Shown: positions 10,534-20,526 of the stretch, piece by piece
Position numbering within the stretch: position 1 is the first letter of the stretch
Layout of the letters: the number at the start of each line of letters is the position of its first letter
NCBI RefSeq assembly: GCF_900111895.1
Contig: NZ_FOKB01000003.1
Coordinates: 1 to 64,000, forward strand
Direction of reading: 5' to 3'
Length of the DNA: 64,000 bases
From: Pseudomonas simiae
GTDB lineage: Bacteria > Pseudomonadota > Gammaproteobacteria > Pseudomonadales > Pseudomonadaceae
The notes under the pieces: generated by a model
Seen by the model: the letters and a program-made list of their open reading frames with translations, nothing else
Database searches by the model: none
Told to the model about the DNA's origin: nothing
Program-made: the position numbers and the translations under genes

Positions 10534-10956
10534 TCAACCCAACTCGATGATTTCGTAATCGTGGGTGATGGCCACACCGGCCGCGCCGAGCATGATCGAC
10601 GCCGAGCAGTACTTCTCAGCCGACAACTCAATCGCACGCTTGACCTGGGCTTCTTTAAGCGCCCGCCCCTTCACCACGAAATGCATGTGGATCTTGGTGA
10701 ATACCTTGGGGTCTTCAGTGGCTCGCTCAGCCTCCAGAAAAGCTTCACAGCTTTCCACTGCCTGGCGGGATTTCTTGAGGATGCTGACCACGTCGAAATT
10801 GCTGCAACCGCCCACGCCCAGCAGGAGCATTTCCATCGGGCGTACGCCCAGGTTACGGCCACCCGCTTCCGGCGGACCGTCCATGACCACCACATGGCCA
10901 CTGCCCGACTCACCGAGGAACATGGCTTCGCCCGCCCATTGGATGCGTGCCTTCAT
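10534..10956 (-). CDS. OsmC family peroxiredoxin-like protein
   Basis: The 140-residue protein belongs to the OsmC/Ohr/YhfA superfamily of thiol-dependent hydroperoxide reductases. It has the two expected cysteines, Cys51 in GVGGCSNFD and Cys117 in KYCSASIML. The start MKARIQWAGEA has GGAG upstream and matches the YhfA-like branch; a longer form would begin 72 bp earlier. Probably redox defence, substrate undetermined. Confidence 0.88.
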   Translation of the reverse strand: MKARIQWAGEAMFLGESGSGHVVVMDGPPEAGGRNLGVRPMEMLLLGVGGCSNFDVVSILKKSRQAVESCEAFLEAERATEDPKVFTKIHMHFVVKGRALKEAQVKRAIELSAEKYCSASIMLGAAGVAITHDYEIIELG

Positions 10957-11203
10957 CGCCCAGACTCCACTGCTAAAAAAGGGTCGCCAGCTTAGCACAG
11001 GGCCCGCCTGCGTCAGTGTTTCCAACAAAAGCGATCAATAGCAGGGTTTGCGCAGAAAATTGGCTAATCGAGTCAGAATGTGTCTGTTAAGCTGACGCCA
11101 AATCGATGGCGTAATGCCACCCTTTATGCAGTGCGTATCAGTGCCGATACCCGATGAATACAACAACTCAAACTATTTAGCGCAGTCTTTTCGGGATACA
11201 ACC

Positions 11204-11848
11204 ATGGTTGCCCTTACTCCCATACCCAAAATCAAGAATCTCGACAAACTGTTGATGCATTGCCAGCGTCGTCGTCACCCGGCCAAGCACAACATCATCT
11301 GCGCCGGCGAACGCTCCGAAACACTGTTCTTCATCATCAAAGGCTCGGTCACCATCCTGATCGAGGATGACGACGGTCGCGAAATGATCATTGCTTACCT
11401 GAACACCGGGGATTTCTTTGGGGAGTTGGGGCTGTTCGAACAAGCCGGCAAGGAACAGGAACGCAGCGCCTGGGTGCGCACCAAGGTCGAATGCGAAGTG
11501 GCCGAGATCAGCTACGCCAAGTTCCGCGAACTGTCCCAGCACGATCCCGACATTCTCTACGCCCTGAGCGGCCAGATTGCCCAGCGCCTGCGGGACACCA
11601 CCCGCAAGGTCGGCGACCTCGCGTTCTTTGACGTAACCGGCCGAGTCGCGCGTTGCCTGCTGGACCTGTGCAAGCAGCCCGACGCCATGACGCACCCCGA
11701 CGGCATGCAGATCAAGGTCACGCGCCAGGAAATCGGGCGCATTGTCGGCTGTTCACGGGAGATGGTCGGTCGCGTGCTCAAGGATCTGGAAGAGCGCAAC
11801 CTGGTGCATGTCAAAGGCAAGACGATGGTGGTGTTCGGTACCCGTTAA
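11204..11848 (+). CDS. crp: cAMP-activated global regulator CRP/Vfr
   Basis: The 214-residue product is the Pseudomonas CRP homologue Vfr. An N-terminal cyclic-nucleotide-binding beta-roll contains FFGELGLFE and ERSAWVRTK; the central dimer helix follows. The C-terminal winged helix carries the recognition region [20 protein letters not shown]. The start [11 protein letters not shown] follows the length and N-terminus of Vfr; an in-frame ATG at 11114 would add 30 residues without family resemblance. The ribosome-binding site is weak. Ends in a 4-bp convergent overlap with the lipoate ligase-like gene. Confidence 0.93.
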   Translation: MVALTPIPKIKNLDKLLMHCQRRRHPAKHNIICAGERSETLFFIIKGSVTILIEDDDGREMIIAYLNTGDFFGELGLFEQAGKEQERSAWVRTKVECEVAEISYAKFRELSQHDPDILYALSGQIAQRLRDTTRKVGDLAFFDVTGRVARCLLDLCKQPDAMTHPDGMQIKVTRQEIGRIVGCSREMVGRVLKDLEERNLVHVKGKTMVVFGTR

Positions 11849-12540
11849 ACCGGCAGGAAGCTGGCCAACATTTGACGGTACAAGGTATCCAGCCGGCTGA
11901 TCGCATCCGGCGCGGGGAAAGCTTCGTGCAAGGCGATATGGCTGTCTGCACGAACCCGCTGGTCGAGACCACACGCTTCATTGAACCGATTGACCGCCGC
12001 GATCAACGCCTCGCGATCGTTCTCCAGCAACAAGGCACCGTGCACCAACCCTACCGGGCGGCCACCACTTTGGCGCCAGCGCTGGGCAGTGCCGACCATT
12101 TTTCGACCGTTGAGGTTGACGTTGTAACGGCCATCGCAAAACGCCCCATCGATTTCACCAACCGAGGCATCACCGCCCAACTCGATCAGCAAATCGCAGA
12201 TCGGTTGGCATAAGCGCAGGTAACCGGTTTCGATACGATTCTGGTCACCTTCACTGCGCGGTGGGGCGTAGACCAGGGCGATGTTGACCGTGGCATTTGA
12301 CTGCGGCACCGGTTCTCCGCCGGTTTCACGCAGCAATACCGGCCAACCGGCGTCAGCCGAGACTTGGCTGGCGGTTTCGAACGCCGGCAGCCGACTCAAA
12401 CGGCGGGGCATCACCAAGGCTTGATCGTTGGGTTGCCAGAACAGCAGGCCAAACGCCTGATCACCCGCGCAGACGGCTGCCAGCAAGGCTTGCTCGGCGG
12501 CCAGCCCAGCTTCAACCGTCATCGACACCGGCTTAGCCAT
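11845..12540 (-). CDS. Lipoate--protein ligase A family protein
   Basis: The 231-residue product resembles the biotin/lipoate ligase (LplA/LipB/BirA catalytic) fold. Visible are a RRLSRLPAF segment, a [12 protein letters not shown] loop and the [28 protein letters not shown] region. In the last, the Asp-Gly...Asn...Gly-Lys pattern corresponds to the substrate-binding lysine loop of these enzymes. Known members transfer lipoate or octanoate to carrier lysines. The exact substrate here is not clear and the protein lacks the long LplA accessory domain. Start at [11 protein letters not shown], preceded by GGTAGGT. Confidence 0.75.
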   Translation of the reverse strand: MAKPVSMTVEAGLAAEQALLAAVCAGDQAFGLLFWQPNDQALVMPRRLSRLPAFETASQVSADAGWPVLLRETGGEPVPQSNATVNIALVYAPPRSEGDQNRIETGYLRLCQPICDLLIELGGDASVGEIDGAFCDGRYNVNLNGRKMVGTAQRWRQSGGRPVGLVHGALLLENDREALIAAVNRFNEACGLDQRVRADSHIALHEAFPAPDAISRLDTLYRQMLASFLPV

Positions 12541-12576
12541 CAAACACCTACCTATCTGAATAGACACAAACCCAGA

Positions 12577-12665
12577 TGTGGGAGCGGGCTTGCTCGCGAA
12601 TGCGGTCTGTCAGTAAAAAGCGCAATGACTGATACACCGCATTCGCGAGCAAGCCCGCTCTTACA
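12577..12665. repeat. REPIN (pair of inverted REP sequences)
   Basis: An 89-bp element starts with TGTGGGAGCGGGCTTGC and ends with its near-exact reverse complement (one small change, TTACA for CCACA). The GAATGCGG/CCGCATTC inner arms also pair. This is the doublet form of Pseudomonas REP sequences, mobilised in trans by RAYT transposases. It lies between the lipoate ligase-like gene and the end of trpC. Confidence 0.9.
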
Positions 12666-12701
12666 TTTAGACTGTATTTTAAATGTTGACCGGGTTTTAC
12701 G

Positions 12702-13538
12702 TCAGTCTAGTGTCGAACCGCTGACCGCCACGCCCCGCTCCGGGAAGAACAGGCGCTGCAGTTCAGCCCCTGGGTTCTCGGCCCGCATGAAGGTCTCGCC
12801 CACCAGGAACGAATACACCCCACTGATCTCCATCAGCTCCACATCGGCACGGTTGACGATGCCGCTCTCGGTGATCACCAGACGGTCACGCGGAATGCGC
12901 GGCAGCAGGTCGAGGGTGTTTTCCAGGCTGACCTCGAAGGTGTGCAGGTTACGGTTGTTGACCCCCACCAGCGGTGTGTCGAGGGTTTTCAGTGCGCGTT
13001 CCAGCTCATCGCCGTCGTGCACTTCCACCAGCACGTCCAGACCGACGCTTTTGGCCACGGCTGCCAGCTCGGCCATCTTCACGTCATCCAGCGCGGAAAC
13101 GATCAACAGCACACAGTCGGCGCCCAGGGCACGGGCTTCGACGATCTGATACGGATCGACCATGAAATCCTTGCGGATCACCGGCAACTTGCACGCGGCG
13201 CGGGCTTGCTGCAGGAACAGGTCGGAACCCTGGAAATAGTCGATATCGGTCAGCACGGACAGGCACGTGGCCCCGCCCTTCTCATAACTGACGGCGATTT
13301 CCGACGGCACGAAGTTCTCGCGGATCACACCCTTGCTAGGCGAGGCCTTCTTGATTTCCGCAATGACGGCAGGCTGCTTTTCCTTGGCCTGCTTGATCAG
13401 CGCATTGGCAAAGCCACGCGGTGCATCGGCGGTTTTCGCCTGGGCTTCCAGCTCAGCGAGACTGACGCGGGCACGGCGCTCAGCCACTTCTTCAGCCTTG
13501 CGAGCCAGGATCTTTTCCAGAACGGTCGGCACACTCAT
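12702..13538 (-). CDS. trpC: Indole-3-glycerol phosphate synthase
   Basis: Closes the indole ring from CdRP in tryptophan synthesis. The 278-residue TIM barrel has [11 protein letters not shown] with the catalytic lysines, [13 protein letters not shown], the [12 protein letters not shown] strand and the C-terminal [12 protein letters not shown] phosphate site. It is monofunctional (no TrpF fused), as usual in Pseudomonas. Starts inside the trpD stop (4-bp overlap), so the two are translationally linked. Confidence 0.97.
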   Translation of the reverse strand: MSVPTVLEKILARKAEEVAERRARVSLAELEAQAKTADAPRGFANALIKQAKEKQPAVIAEIKKASPSKGVIRENFVPSEIAVSYEKGGATCLSVLTDIDYFQGSDLFLQQARAACKLPVIRKDFMVDPYQIVEARALGADCVLLIVSALDDVKMAELAAVAKSVGLDVLVEVHDGDELERALKTLDTPLVGVNNRNLHTFEVSLENTLDLLPRIPRDRLVITESGIVNRADVELMEISGVYSFLVGETFMRAENPGAELQRLFFPERGVAVSGSTLD

Positions 13539-14584
13539 CCTTCATTCTCCATCTTGAACACCGCAGTAAAGGCACCCAGTTCTTCAAGCTTCTCGCGCGC
13601 GAGCCCGGTGTGCAACGCATCATGAGCAAGGGCTACGCCCTCTTTAAGACTGTAGGCGTGATCGGCGGCGTACAGCGCCGCACCGGCATTCAGAACAATC
13701 ATTTCTGCCGCTTTTTGACCATTCTCGGTCTTGCGACGCCCCAAGGCATCGCGAATCAGTTCCAGGGACGCCGCCGGGCTTTCCACCGCCAGGCCGTGCA
13801 GGCTCTGGCTCTTCATGCCCAAATCTTCCGGCTCGACCCAATATTCGGTGACCTGGTCGTTCTTCAGTTCCGCCACGAAAGTCGGAGCCGCCAGGCTGAA
13901 TTCGTCCAAGCCGTCCTTGGAATGCACCACCAGCACATGCTTGCTGCCCAGACGCTGCAGCACTTCGGCTAATGGCCGGCACAGTGCCTGGCTGAATACG
14001 CCCACCACCTGGTGTTTCACACCGGCCGGATTCGTAAGCGGGCCGAGCATGTTGAACAGGGTGCGCAGGCCGAGGTCCTTGCGCGGACCCGCGGCGTGCT
14101 TCATCGCGCCATGGTGGGATTGGGCAAACATGAAGCCGATGCCGACGCTGTCGATGCAGCGCGCCACTTGTACCGGGGTCAGGTTCAGGTAGATCCCGGC
14201 CGCTTCCAGCAAATCGGCGCTGCCGCTCTTGCCGGACACCGCACGGTTACCGTGCTTGGCCACGGTGCAACCTGCAGCCGCGACCACAAACGAAGAAGCC
14301 GTCGACACGTTGAAGATGTTCGCACCGTCACCGCCGGTGCCGACCACATCCACCACGCCATCGAGGGTCTTGAGCTCGACCTTGTCCGCCAGCTCGCGCA
14401 TCACCGATACGGCGCCGACGATCTCGTCAATGCTTTCGCTCTTCATGCGCATGGCCATCATGAACGCGCCGATCTGCGCGTCCGTGCATTGGCCGGTCAT
14501 GATTTCGCGCATCACATCGCTCATTTCAGCGGTGCTCAGGTCCAGGTGGCCGACGATACGGCTCAGGGCAGTCTTGATATCCAT
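13535..14584 (-). CDS. trpD: Anthranilate phosphoribosyltransferase
   Basis: Adds PRPP-derived ribose phosphate to anthranilate. The 349-residue product shows the PRPP-binding [35 protein letters not shown] and the [16 protein letters not shown] segment that belongs to the anthranilate site. Not fused to TrpG. It lies 9 bp after trpG and overlaps trpC by 4 bp. Confidence 0.97.
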   Translation of the reverse strand: MDIKTALSRIVGHLDLSTAEMSDVMREIMTGQCTDAQIGAFMMAMRMKSESIDEIVGAVSVMRELADKVELKTLDGVVDVVGTGGDGANIFNVSTASSFVVAAAGCTVAKHGNRAVSGKSGSADLLEAAGIYLNLTPVQVARCIDSVGIGFMFAQSHHGAMKHAAGPRKDLGLRTLFNMLGPLTNPAGVKHQVVGVFSQALCRPLAEVLQRLGSKHVLVVHSKDGLDEFSLAAPTFVAELKNDQVTEYWVEPEDLGMKSQSLHGLAVESPAASLELIRDALGRRKTENGQKAAEMIVLNAGAALYAADHAYSLKEGVALAHDALHTGLAREKLEELGAFTAVFKMENEG

Positions 14585-14593
14585 GGAAAGTCC

Positions 14594-15187
14594 TTAGCGC
14601 GTGCCGCCGCTCTGCTTGAGAAAGTTGGCGAACAGCTCGTAGCCCTGCTCGGTCAGGATCGACTCGGGGTGAAATTGCACCCCTTCGATATTCAGTGTCT
14701 TGTGGCGCAGGCCCATGATCTCGTCGACCGAGCCGTCTTCCAGTTGGGTCCAGGCGGTCAGCTCCAGGCATTCCGGCAGGGTTTCGCGCTTGACCACCAG
14801 CGAGTGGTAGCGGGTCACCGTCACCGGAAGGTTGAGGCCATGAAACACGCCTACATCTTTATGGAACACCGGGCTGGTCTTGCCGTGCATCACCTGGCGC
14901 GCGCGCACTACGTCGCCGCCAAAAGCCTGGCCAATGGATTGGTGGCCCAGGCACACGCCCAGGATCGGCAGCTTGCCGGCGAAATACTGGATCGCTTCCA
15001 GGGAAATACCCGCCTCGGTCGGCGTGCACGGGCCTGGCGAAACCACGATGCGCTCCGGGTTCAGGGCTGCGATCTCGGCCACGGTCAGTTCGTCGTTGCG
15101 CACCACCTTGACCTCGGCACCCAACTCGCCCAGGTACTGCACAACGTTGTAGGTAAAGGAATCGTAGTTATCAATCATCAGCAACAT
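14594..15187 (-). CDS. trpG: Anthranilate synthase component II (glutamine amidotransferase)
   Basis: Supplies ammonia from glutamine to TrpE; in many bacteria the same subunit also serves PabB. The 197-residue class I amidotransferase has nucleophile Cys79 in [11 protein letters not shown] and the His/Glu pair in QFHPESIL. Start at [14 protein letters not shown], 10 bp after trpE; a longer reading frame adds 14 residues foreign to the family. Confidence 0.96.
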   Translation of the reverse strand: MLLMIDNYDSFTYNVVQYLGELGAEVKVVRNDELTVAEIAALNPERIVVSPGPCTPTEAGISLEAIQYFAGKLPILGVCLGHQSIGQAFGGDVVRARQVMHGKTSPVFHKDVGVFHGLNLPVTVTRYHSLVVKRETLPECLELTAWTQLEDGSVDEIMGLRHKTLNIEGVQFHPESILTEQGYELFANFLKQSGGTR

Positions 15188-15197
15188 GGGGGAAACC

Positions 15198-16679
15198 TCA
15201 AGAATTAGGGGTCTGTTCAGCCAGCGCAACGGCGCGGAACATCGCGCGGCGCTTGTTCAGGGTTTCTTCCCACTCGAGGGCCGGCACCGAGTCGGCGACA
15301 ATCCCGCCACCGGCCTGCACGTGCAGCTCCCCGTCCTTGATCACGGCCGTACGAATCGCAATGGCCGTGTCCATGTTGCCGTTCCAGGCGAAATAACCCA
15401 CGGCGCCGCCGTAGACACCACGTTTCACCGGTTCCAGCTCGTCGATGATTTCCATCGCGCGGATCTTCGGCGCACCCGACAAGGTGCCCGCCGGCAGAAT
15501 CGCGCGCAGTGCGTCCATCGCAGTCAAGCCGGCTTTCAGCTCGCCGGTGACGTTGGACACGATGTGCATCACATTCGAATAACGCTCGATCACCATCTTC
15601 TCGGTGAGTTTCACCGAACCAATTTCCGAGACACGCCCGGTGTCATTGCGCCCCAAGTCAATCAGCATCAGGTGTTCGGCGATTTCCTTGTCGTCGCTCA
15701 GCAGGTCTTCTTCCAGCGCCAGGTCGGCCTCTTCGGTCGCACCACGCGGGCGCGTACCGGCGATCGGGCGCACGGTGATCAAGTTGTCTTCGACACGCAC
15801 AAGCACTTCCGGCGAACTGCCCACCACGTGGAAGTCACCAAAGTTGAAGAAGTACATGTACGGCGTCGGATTGAAGCAGCGCAATGCGCGATACAGATCG
15901 ATCGGCGCGGCCTTGAAGTCGATGGACATGCGTTGCGATGGCACCACCTGCATGCAGTCACCGGCGAGGATATATTCCTTGATGGTGTCGACGGCACGCT
16001 CGTAGTCATCCTGGGTAAAGCTGGAGCGGAACACCGGGTCGGCGGCCGGTGGACGGCTGAGGTCCAGGCCGCGACGCGGGGTGATCGGCTGACGTAGTTT
16101 TTCCAGCAGGGCTTCGAGGCTGGCCTGGCCTTGTTCGAAGGCGTCGGCCTGGGACGGGTCGGCGAGCACGATCGCGTGCATCTTGCCGGCCAGGTTGTCG
16201 AATACGACGACCGCATCGGAAACCATCAGCAGAATGTCCGGCACACCCAGCGGATCCGGGTTCGGGCATTTGCCCAAGCGTTTTTCCACATAACGCACGC
16301 AGTCATAACCGAAGTAACCCACCAGACCGCCGTTGAAACGCGGCAGGCCGGCAATGGTCGGCACGTTGTAGCGCGCCTTGAACACTTCGACGAACGCCAG
16401 CGGGTCGTCGACATCGTGGCTTTCGATCTCGACGCCATCATGGGTAATGCTCACGTGATGGTCGTGTACACGCAGTACCGTGCGGCACGGCAAGCCGATG
16501 ATCGAGTAACGCCCCCACTTCTCGCCGCCCTGTACGGACTCAAGCAGGTAGGAGTTAGGCTCGTCGGCCAGTTTCAGGTAGATCGACAGCGGCGTGTCGA
16601 AGTCGGCCAGGGTTTCGCAGGCCAGGGGGATGCGGTTATAGCCGGCAGCAGCCAAACGCAGGAATTCTTCGCGGGTCAT
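15198..16679 (-). CDS. trpE: Anthranilate synthase component I
   Basis: Converts chorismate to anthranilate with ammonia from TrpG. The 493-residue product has the N-terminal LLES tryptophan-feedback motif in [17 protein letters not shown]. The chorismate-binding core includes the [12 protein letters not shown] loop, [10 protein letters not shown] and the C-terminal GGGIVADS. In the 70 bp upstream there is a small GCCGC...GCGGC hairpin, but I see no clear Trp-rich leader peptide. Confidence 0.97.
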   Translation of the reverse strand: MTREEFLRLAAAGYNRIPLACETLADFDTPLSIYLKLADEPNSYLLESVQGGEKWGRYSIIGLPCRTVLRVHDHHVSITHDGVEIESHDVDDPLAFVEVFKARYNVPTIAGLPRFNGGLVGYFGYDCVRYVEKRLGKCPNPDPLGVPDILLMVSDAVVVFDNLAGKMHAIVLADPSQADAFEQGQASLEALLEKLRQPITPRRGLDLSRPPAADPVFRSSFTQDDYERAVDTIKEYILAGDCMQVVPSQRMSIDFKAAPIDLYRALRCFNPTPYMYFFNFGDFHVVGSSPEVLVRVEDNLITVRPIAGTRPRGATEEADLALEEDLLSDDKEIAEHLMLIDLGRNDTGRVSEIGSVKLTEKMVIERYSNVMHIVSNVTGELKAGLTAMDALRAILPAGTLSGAPKIRAMEIIDELEPVKRGVYGGAVGYFAWNGNMDTAIAIRTAVIKDGELHVQAGGGIVADSVPALEWEETLNKRRAMFRAVALAEQTPNS

Positions 16680-16749
16680 GATATGCCTCGTGGCTTGAGG
16701 GTCTAACAGTCAGGTATGCAAACGTGCCGCAGAGCGCGGCCAGGAACAG

Positions 16750-17568
16750 TCAGGCGCGCCAACGCCAGCGGGCCAGGGCCTTAATGACTTTCATCCAGAG
16801 TTTGCGAGTGACCACCACGATGGAATTTCCAGAAGGGGACGGATCGGTATCGGGCAACGTTATCTCAGCGCCAGCTCCCAAGCAACCGGGGATTAACAGG
16901 CGCAGGTCATCAATCACCAGTGAAGGCGACTCTTCGGCGATCGGCCGACCATGGTTATAGCCGTAACTGAGAGCTACGCACTGCACACCCGCCGCCTTTG
17001 CCGCCTGCACATCACTGCGCGAATCGCCGACAAACAACGACTGCGAGGCCGGGATATTGGCCATTTTCATCACGAAAAACAGCGCCGCCGGGTCGGGTTT
17101 TTTCTGCGGCAGGGTATCGCCACCGATGATCCAGCGGAAATACCGGCCGATTTTCATCTGGTCCAACAGCGGCGCGACGAAGCGCTCCGGCTTGTTGGTG
17201 ATCAGGGCCATTTCCACGCCCTGCTTGCTCAGCCACTTGAGGGTGTCGCGCACGCCGGGGTAAACCACGGTCAACTCGTGGCCGTCTTCATAGGCGGCGT
17301 TGAACAATTCCAGGGCGTGCTCGGCTTCGACTTCATCGACACCTTCAGCATCGATGTTGTTGGCCAAGGCCCGGCGCACCAGCATCTGCACGCCGTTGCC
17401 GACCCATTCGCGCACCGACTCGATCCCGGCCGGCTTACGCCCTAGCTTGAGCAGCATTTCGTCCACCGCCGCCGCCAGGTCGGGCACCGAGTCGATCAAG
17501 GTGCCGTCCAGATCGAACATCACCAGCCGTGGCAATTTGCCGGGGAACAGCTGCTCAAAGCCGCTCAT
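16750..17568 (-). CDS. gph: Phosphoglycolate phosphatase
   Basis: HAD-superfamily phosphatase that removes 2-phosphoglycolate. The 272-residue protein has the nucleophile Asp19 and acid Asp21 in [10 protein letters not shown], the ITNKPERF motif, and the [15 protein letters not shown] metal-binding motif. Its C-terminal tail of about 40 residues is longer than in enteric Gph and ends in basic, Trp-rich sequence. It starts 4 bp inside the rpe stop, so rpe and gph are coupled, as is common. Confidence 0.92.
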   Translation of the reverse strand: MSGFEQLFPGKLPRLVMFDLDGTLIDSVPDLAAAVDEMLLKLGRKPAGIESVREWVGNGVQMLVRRALANNIDAEGVDEVEAEHALELFNAAYEDGHELTVVYPGVRDTLKWLSKQGVEMALITNKPERFVAPLLDQMKIGRYFRWIIGGDTLPQKKPDPAALFFVMKMANIPASQSLFVGDSRSDVQAAKAAGVQCVALSYGYNHGRPIAEESPSLVIDDLRLLIPGCLGAGAEITLPDTDPSPSGNSIVVVTRKLWMKVIKALARWRWRA

Positions 17569-18239
17569 GGACGCGCCAGCGCCAGCTCGGCACGCATCTT
17601 ATCGATGACTTCCTGGTAGTCCGGCGCGTTGAAGATCGCCGAGCCGGCCACAAAGGTGTCGGCGCCAGCGGCGGCGATTTCGCGGATGTTGTTGACGTTG
17701 ACCCCACCGTCGATTTCCAGGCGGATATCGCGGCCGGACGCATCGATCAACGCACGGGCTTCGCGCAGCTTGTTCAGCGTGCCAGGGATGAACTTCTGGC
17801 CGCCGAAACCGGGGTTGACGCTCATCAACAGGATCATGTCGACCTTGTCCATCACGTACTCAAGCACGCTCAACGGAGTGGCCGGGTTGAACACCAGGCC
17901 CGCCTTGCAGCCACCTTCGTGGATCAGCTGCAGCGTGCGGTCGACGTGCAGCGAGGCTTCCGGGTGGAAGGTGATGTAGGTTGCGCCAGCTTCCACGAAG
18001 TCGCCAATGATGCGATCCACGGGGCTGACCATCAGGTGTGCATCGATCGGCGCAGTGATGCCGTACTTACGCAACGCGGCGCAGACCATCGGGCCGATGG
18101 TCAGATTGGGTACGTAGTGGTTGTCCATGACATCGAAGTGCACGAAGTCGGCACCGGCGGCCAACACTTTGTCCACTTCCTCACCCAGGCGGGCGAAGTC
18201 GGCAGAGAGAATCGATGGAGCAATGACGAAGGGCTGCAT
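17565..18239 (-). CDS. rpe: Ribulose-phosphate 3-epimerase
   Basis: Interconverts ribulose-5-phosphate and xylulose-5-phosphate. The 224-residue TIM barrel has [16 protein letters not shown], the metal ligands in [31 protein letters not shown] and EIDGGVN. Start at MQPFVIAPS, preceded by AAAGGTG. First gene of the rpe-gph-trpEGDC run. Confidence 0.97.
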   Translation of the reverse strand: MQPFVIAPSILSADFARLGEEVDKVLAAGADFVHFDVMDNHYVPNLTIGPMVCAALRKYGITAPIDAHLMVSPVDRIIGDFVEAGATYITFHPEASLHVDRTLQLIHEGGCKAGLVFNPATPLSVLEYVMDKVDMILLMSVNPGFGGQKFIPGTLNKLREARALIDASGRDIRLEIDGGVNVNNIREIAAAGADTFVAGSAIFNAPDYQEVIDKMRAELALARP

Positions 18240-18323
18240 GACGCACCTTTTTTGAGCTAAATCACGATGGCGCGCATTGTATACCTCATGCTTTGCCGCG
18301 CGCACCGTGACCTAACTCAACGG

Positions 18324-19472
18324 TTAGTAAGCGGCCCGGTAGATTTTCTCGATATCGGCCGCGCTGAGCTTGCGCGGGTTGTTGCGCATCAGCCGCTCAA
18401 TGCCCGCCGCCTCCACCGCCATCGCGGGGATCGCGTCCTCGGGCACCCCGAAACTGTGCAGCCCTGCCGGGATCTCCACCGCAGCGCACAGTCGCGTCAT
18501 CGCTTCCACCGCCTGGTCGGCGGCATCGTTGACGCTCAGGCCGGTGACATTCACCCCCATGGCCTGCGCAATGTCCTGCATGCGCTCAACGCAGGCCAAT
18601 TTGTTCCAGTGCATCACATAGGGCAGCAACAGCGCATTGCTCACGCCATGGGCGATATTGAAACGCCCCCCCAGTGGATACGCCAACGCGTGCACCGCGC
18701 CGACTCCCGCATTCCCGAACGCCATGCCGGCCATCAGGCTGGCGGTGGCCATGTCGTCACGGGCCTGCAGGTTGGCTGGGTTGGCGTAGGCCTTGGGCAA
18801 TGCATGGGCGATCAGCTTGATCGCGCCAATCGCCAGGGCGTCGGTGATCGGCGAGGCGTTCAGCGACAGGTAGGATTCGATAGCATGCACCAACGCATCC
18901 ACGCCACTGGCGGCGGTGACGCTGCGCGGGCAGGTCAGGGTCATTTGCGGGCTGATCAGTGCGACGTCCGGCAGCAGGTAGTCGCTGACGATGCCTTTTT
19001 TCAGCTGCGCGGCCTTGTCGGAGAGGATCGCCACATTGGTCACCTCCGAACCAGTACCCGCCGTGGTGGGAATGGCGATCAGCGGCGGGCCCTTGCGCGG
19101 CACCTGGTCGACGCCGAACAAGTCCGCCAGGGCGCCGTGGTAACCGGCATAGGCGGCAACGCTTTTGGCAATGTCGATGGCGCTGCCGCCGCCCAGGCCG
19201 ATCAAACCGTCATGCCCACCCTCGCGGTAGACGCGCATGCAGTCTTCGACAATGGCGATTTCGGGGTCAGGCAGTACGCGGTCGAAAATTTCGTAGCTGC
19301 GTTCGCCCAGGTGTTCGAGGGCCAGCGCCACGGTACCGGACTTGACCAGCGCGGCGTCGGTGACGATCAGCGGGTTATCCACATCCAGGCGCGTCAGCTC
19401 GGCGGCCAGTTGTTCGATGGCGCCCGCGCCGGTCAGCAGTTTATGGGCGATCTTGAATGAGGAAGTACTCAT
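18324..19472 (-). CDS. Iron-containing alcohol dehydrogenase
   Basis: NAD-dependent group III alcohol dehydrogenase of 382 residues. The nucleotide loop is GLGGGSAIDIAKSVA near 93-107. The metal-binding histidines are in GVDALVHAIESY, GAVHALAYPLGGRFNIAHG. The family's TTAGTGSE motif is intact. Substrate is unknown; the neighbouring ABC importer and two-component system could belong to the same catabolic function, but a REPIN separates them. Confidence 0.92.
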   Translation of the reverse strand: MSTSSFKIAHKLLTGAGAIEQLAAELTRLDVDNPLIVTDAALVKSGTVALALEHLGERSYEIFDRVLPDPEIAIVEDCMRVYREGGHDGLIGLGGGSAIDIAKSVAAYAGYHGALADLFGVDQVPRKGPPLIAIPTTAGTGSEVTNVAILSDKAAQLKKGIVSDYLLPDVALISPQMTLTCPRSVTAASGVDALVHAIESYLSLNASPITDALAIGAIKLIAHALPKAYANPANLQARDDMATASLMAGMAFGNAGVGAVHALAYPLGGRFNIAHGVSNALLLPYVMHWNKLACVERMQDIAQAMGVNVTGLSVNDAADQAVEAMTRLCAAVEIPAGLHSFGVPEDAIPAMAVEAAGIERLMRNNPRKLSAADIEKIYRAAY

Positions 19473-19580
19473 GTGCGCGGCCTCTTATTCGGAGATGGGC
19501 TGGCACAAGAATAGCTGGGGAATCTGGGTTGCCTAGCATTCAGCGGCTGAATGGCAATTTCTGGTTCAACACAGGCCCCA

Positions 19581-19669
19581 TGTGGGAGCGGGCTTGCTCG
19601 CGAAGGCGGTGGGTCAGCCAGTGCACGTGTTACTGATAGACCGCATTCGCGAGCAAGCCCGCTCCCACA
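19581..19669. repeat. REPIN (pair of inverted REP sequences)
   Basis: An 89-bp doublet of the same family as the one at 12577-12665: it begins TGTGGGAGCGGGCTTGC and ends with the exact reverse complement. The central 30 bp differ. It lies between the second permease gene and the alcohol dehydrogenase gene. Confidence 0.92.
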
Positions 19670-19689
19670 TTGTGATCTTCATCTGATAG

Positions 19690-20514
19690 TTAAACCTGTG
19701 CGGTGCGCAGTTTCTCGCTACGCCCGCGCAACCACTCCAGGGTCAGCAACAACAACACCGAGAAGGCAATCAGCAAGGTCGCGGCGGCGGCAATCGTCGG
19801 GCTGAGGTTTTCGCGGATGCCGCTGAACATCTGACGCGGCAGGGTCGCTTGCTCGGGGCCGGCGAGAAACAGCGTTACCACCACCTCATCAAACGACGTG
19901 GAGAAGGCAAACAGCGCCCCGGAAATCACGCCTGGTGCAATCAACGGCAAGGTCACCCGGCGAAACGCAGTGAGTGGCGAAGCACCCAGGCTGGCCGCCG
20001 CCCGCACCAGGTTGTGGTTGAAACCCTGCAACGTCGCCGACACGGTGATGATCACAAACGGCACGCCCAGCACCGCATGCACCACGATCAGCGAGAAAAA
20101 ACTGTTGCCCAGGCCCAGTGGCGCGAAGAACAGATAACTGGCCACGCCAATGATCACCACCGGCACCACCATCGGCGAAATCACCAGCGCCATGACCAGC
20201 GCCTTGCCAGGGAAGTTGCCGCGAGTCAGACCAATCGCCGCCAAGGTACCGAACACCATGGCCAGCACCGTGGCCGCCGGGGCGACAATGACGCTGTTCT
20301 TGAGAGCACGCATCCATTCGGCGGAGGCGAAGAAATCCTGGTACCAGTGCAGCGAGAAACCCTGCAACGGGTACACCAGAAAACTGCCACTGTTGAATGA
20401 CAGCGGGATGATCACCAGCACCGGCAGAATCAAAAACAACAGGATCAAGCCGCAGAGGATCCGCAAGCTGTAGAACCACACCCGCTCGACGGGCGACATA
20501 TAAGGGCTCAGCAT
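19690..20514 (-). CDS. ABC transporter permease (PotC-like)
   Basis: Inner-membrane subunit of a polyamine/opine-type importer (MalFGK-like BPD_transp_1 fold) with about six helices in 274 residues. The cytoplasmic coupling helix signature lies in VRAAASLGASPLTAFRRVTL, where EAA-type Ala/Gly residues contact the ATPase. Last gene of the ATPase, binding protein, permease, permease order on the minus strand. Substrate not deducible. Confidence 0.9.
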   Translation of the reverse strand: MLSPYMSPVERVWFYSLRILCGLILLFLILPVLVIIPLSFNSGSFLVYPLQGFSLHWYQDFFASAEWMRALKNSVIVAPAATVLAMVFGTLAAIGLTRGNFPGKALVMALVISPMVVPVVIIGVASYLFFAPLGLGNSFFSLIVVHAVLGVPFVIITVSATLQGFNHNLVRAAASLGASPLTAFRRVTLPLIAPGVISGALFAFSTSFDEVVVTLFLAGPEQATLPRQMFSGIRENLSPTIAAAATLLIAFSVLLLLTLEWLRGRSEKLRTAQV

Positions 20515-20526
20515 CGAAAGGTCTCC

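Noticed and set aside
11040..11113. Possible CRP-binding site (TGTGTCTGTTAAGCTGAC) upstream of crp
   Set aside because: Only the left half resembles the TGTGA consensus; the right half does not fit.
12668..12709. TAGACTG/CAGTCTA inverted repeat around the trpC stop codon
   Set aside because: The arms are 28 bp apart with no T tract behind, too weak to call a terminator.
16680..16749. Possible trp attenuator before trpE (small GCCGC/GCGGC hairpin)
   Set aside because: No leader peptide with tryptophan codons and no alternative stem or T tract could be seen in these 70 bp.
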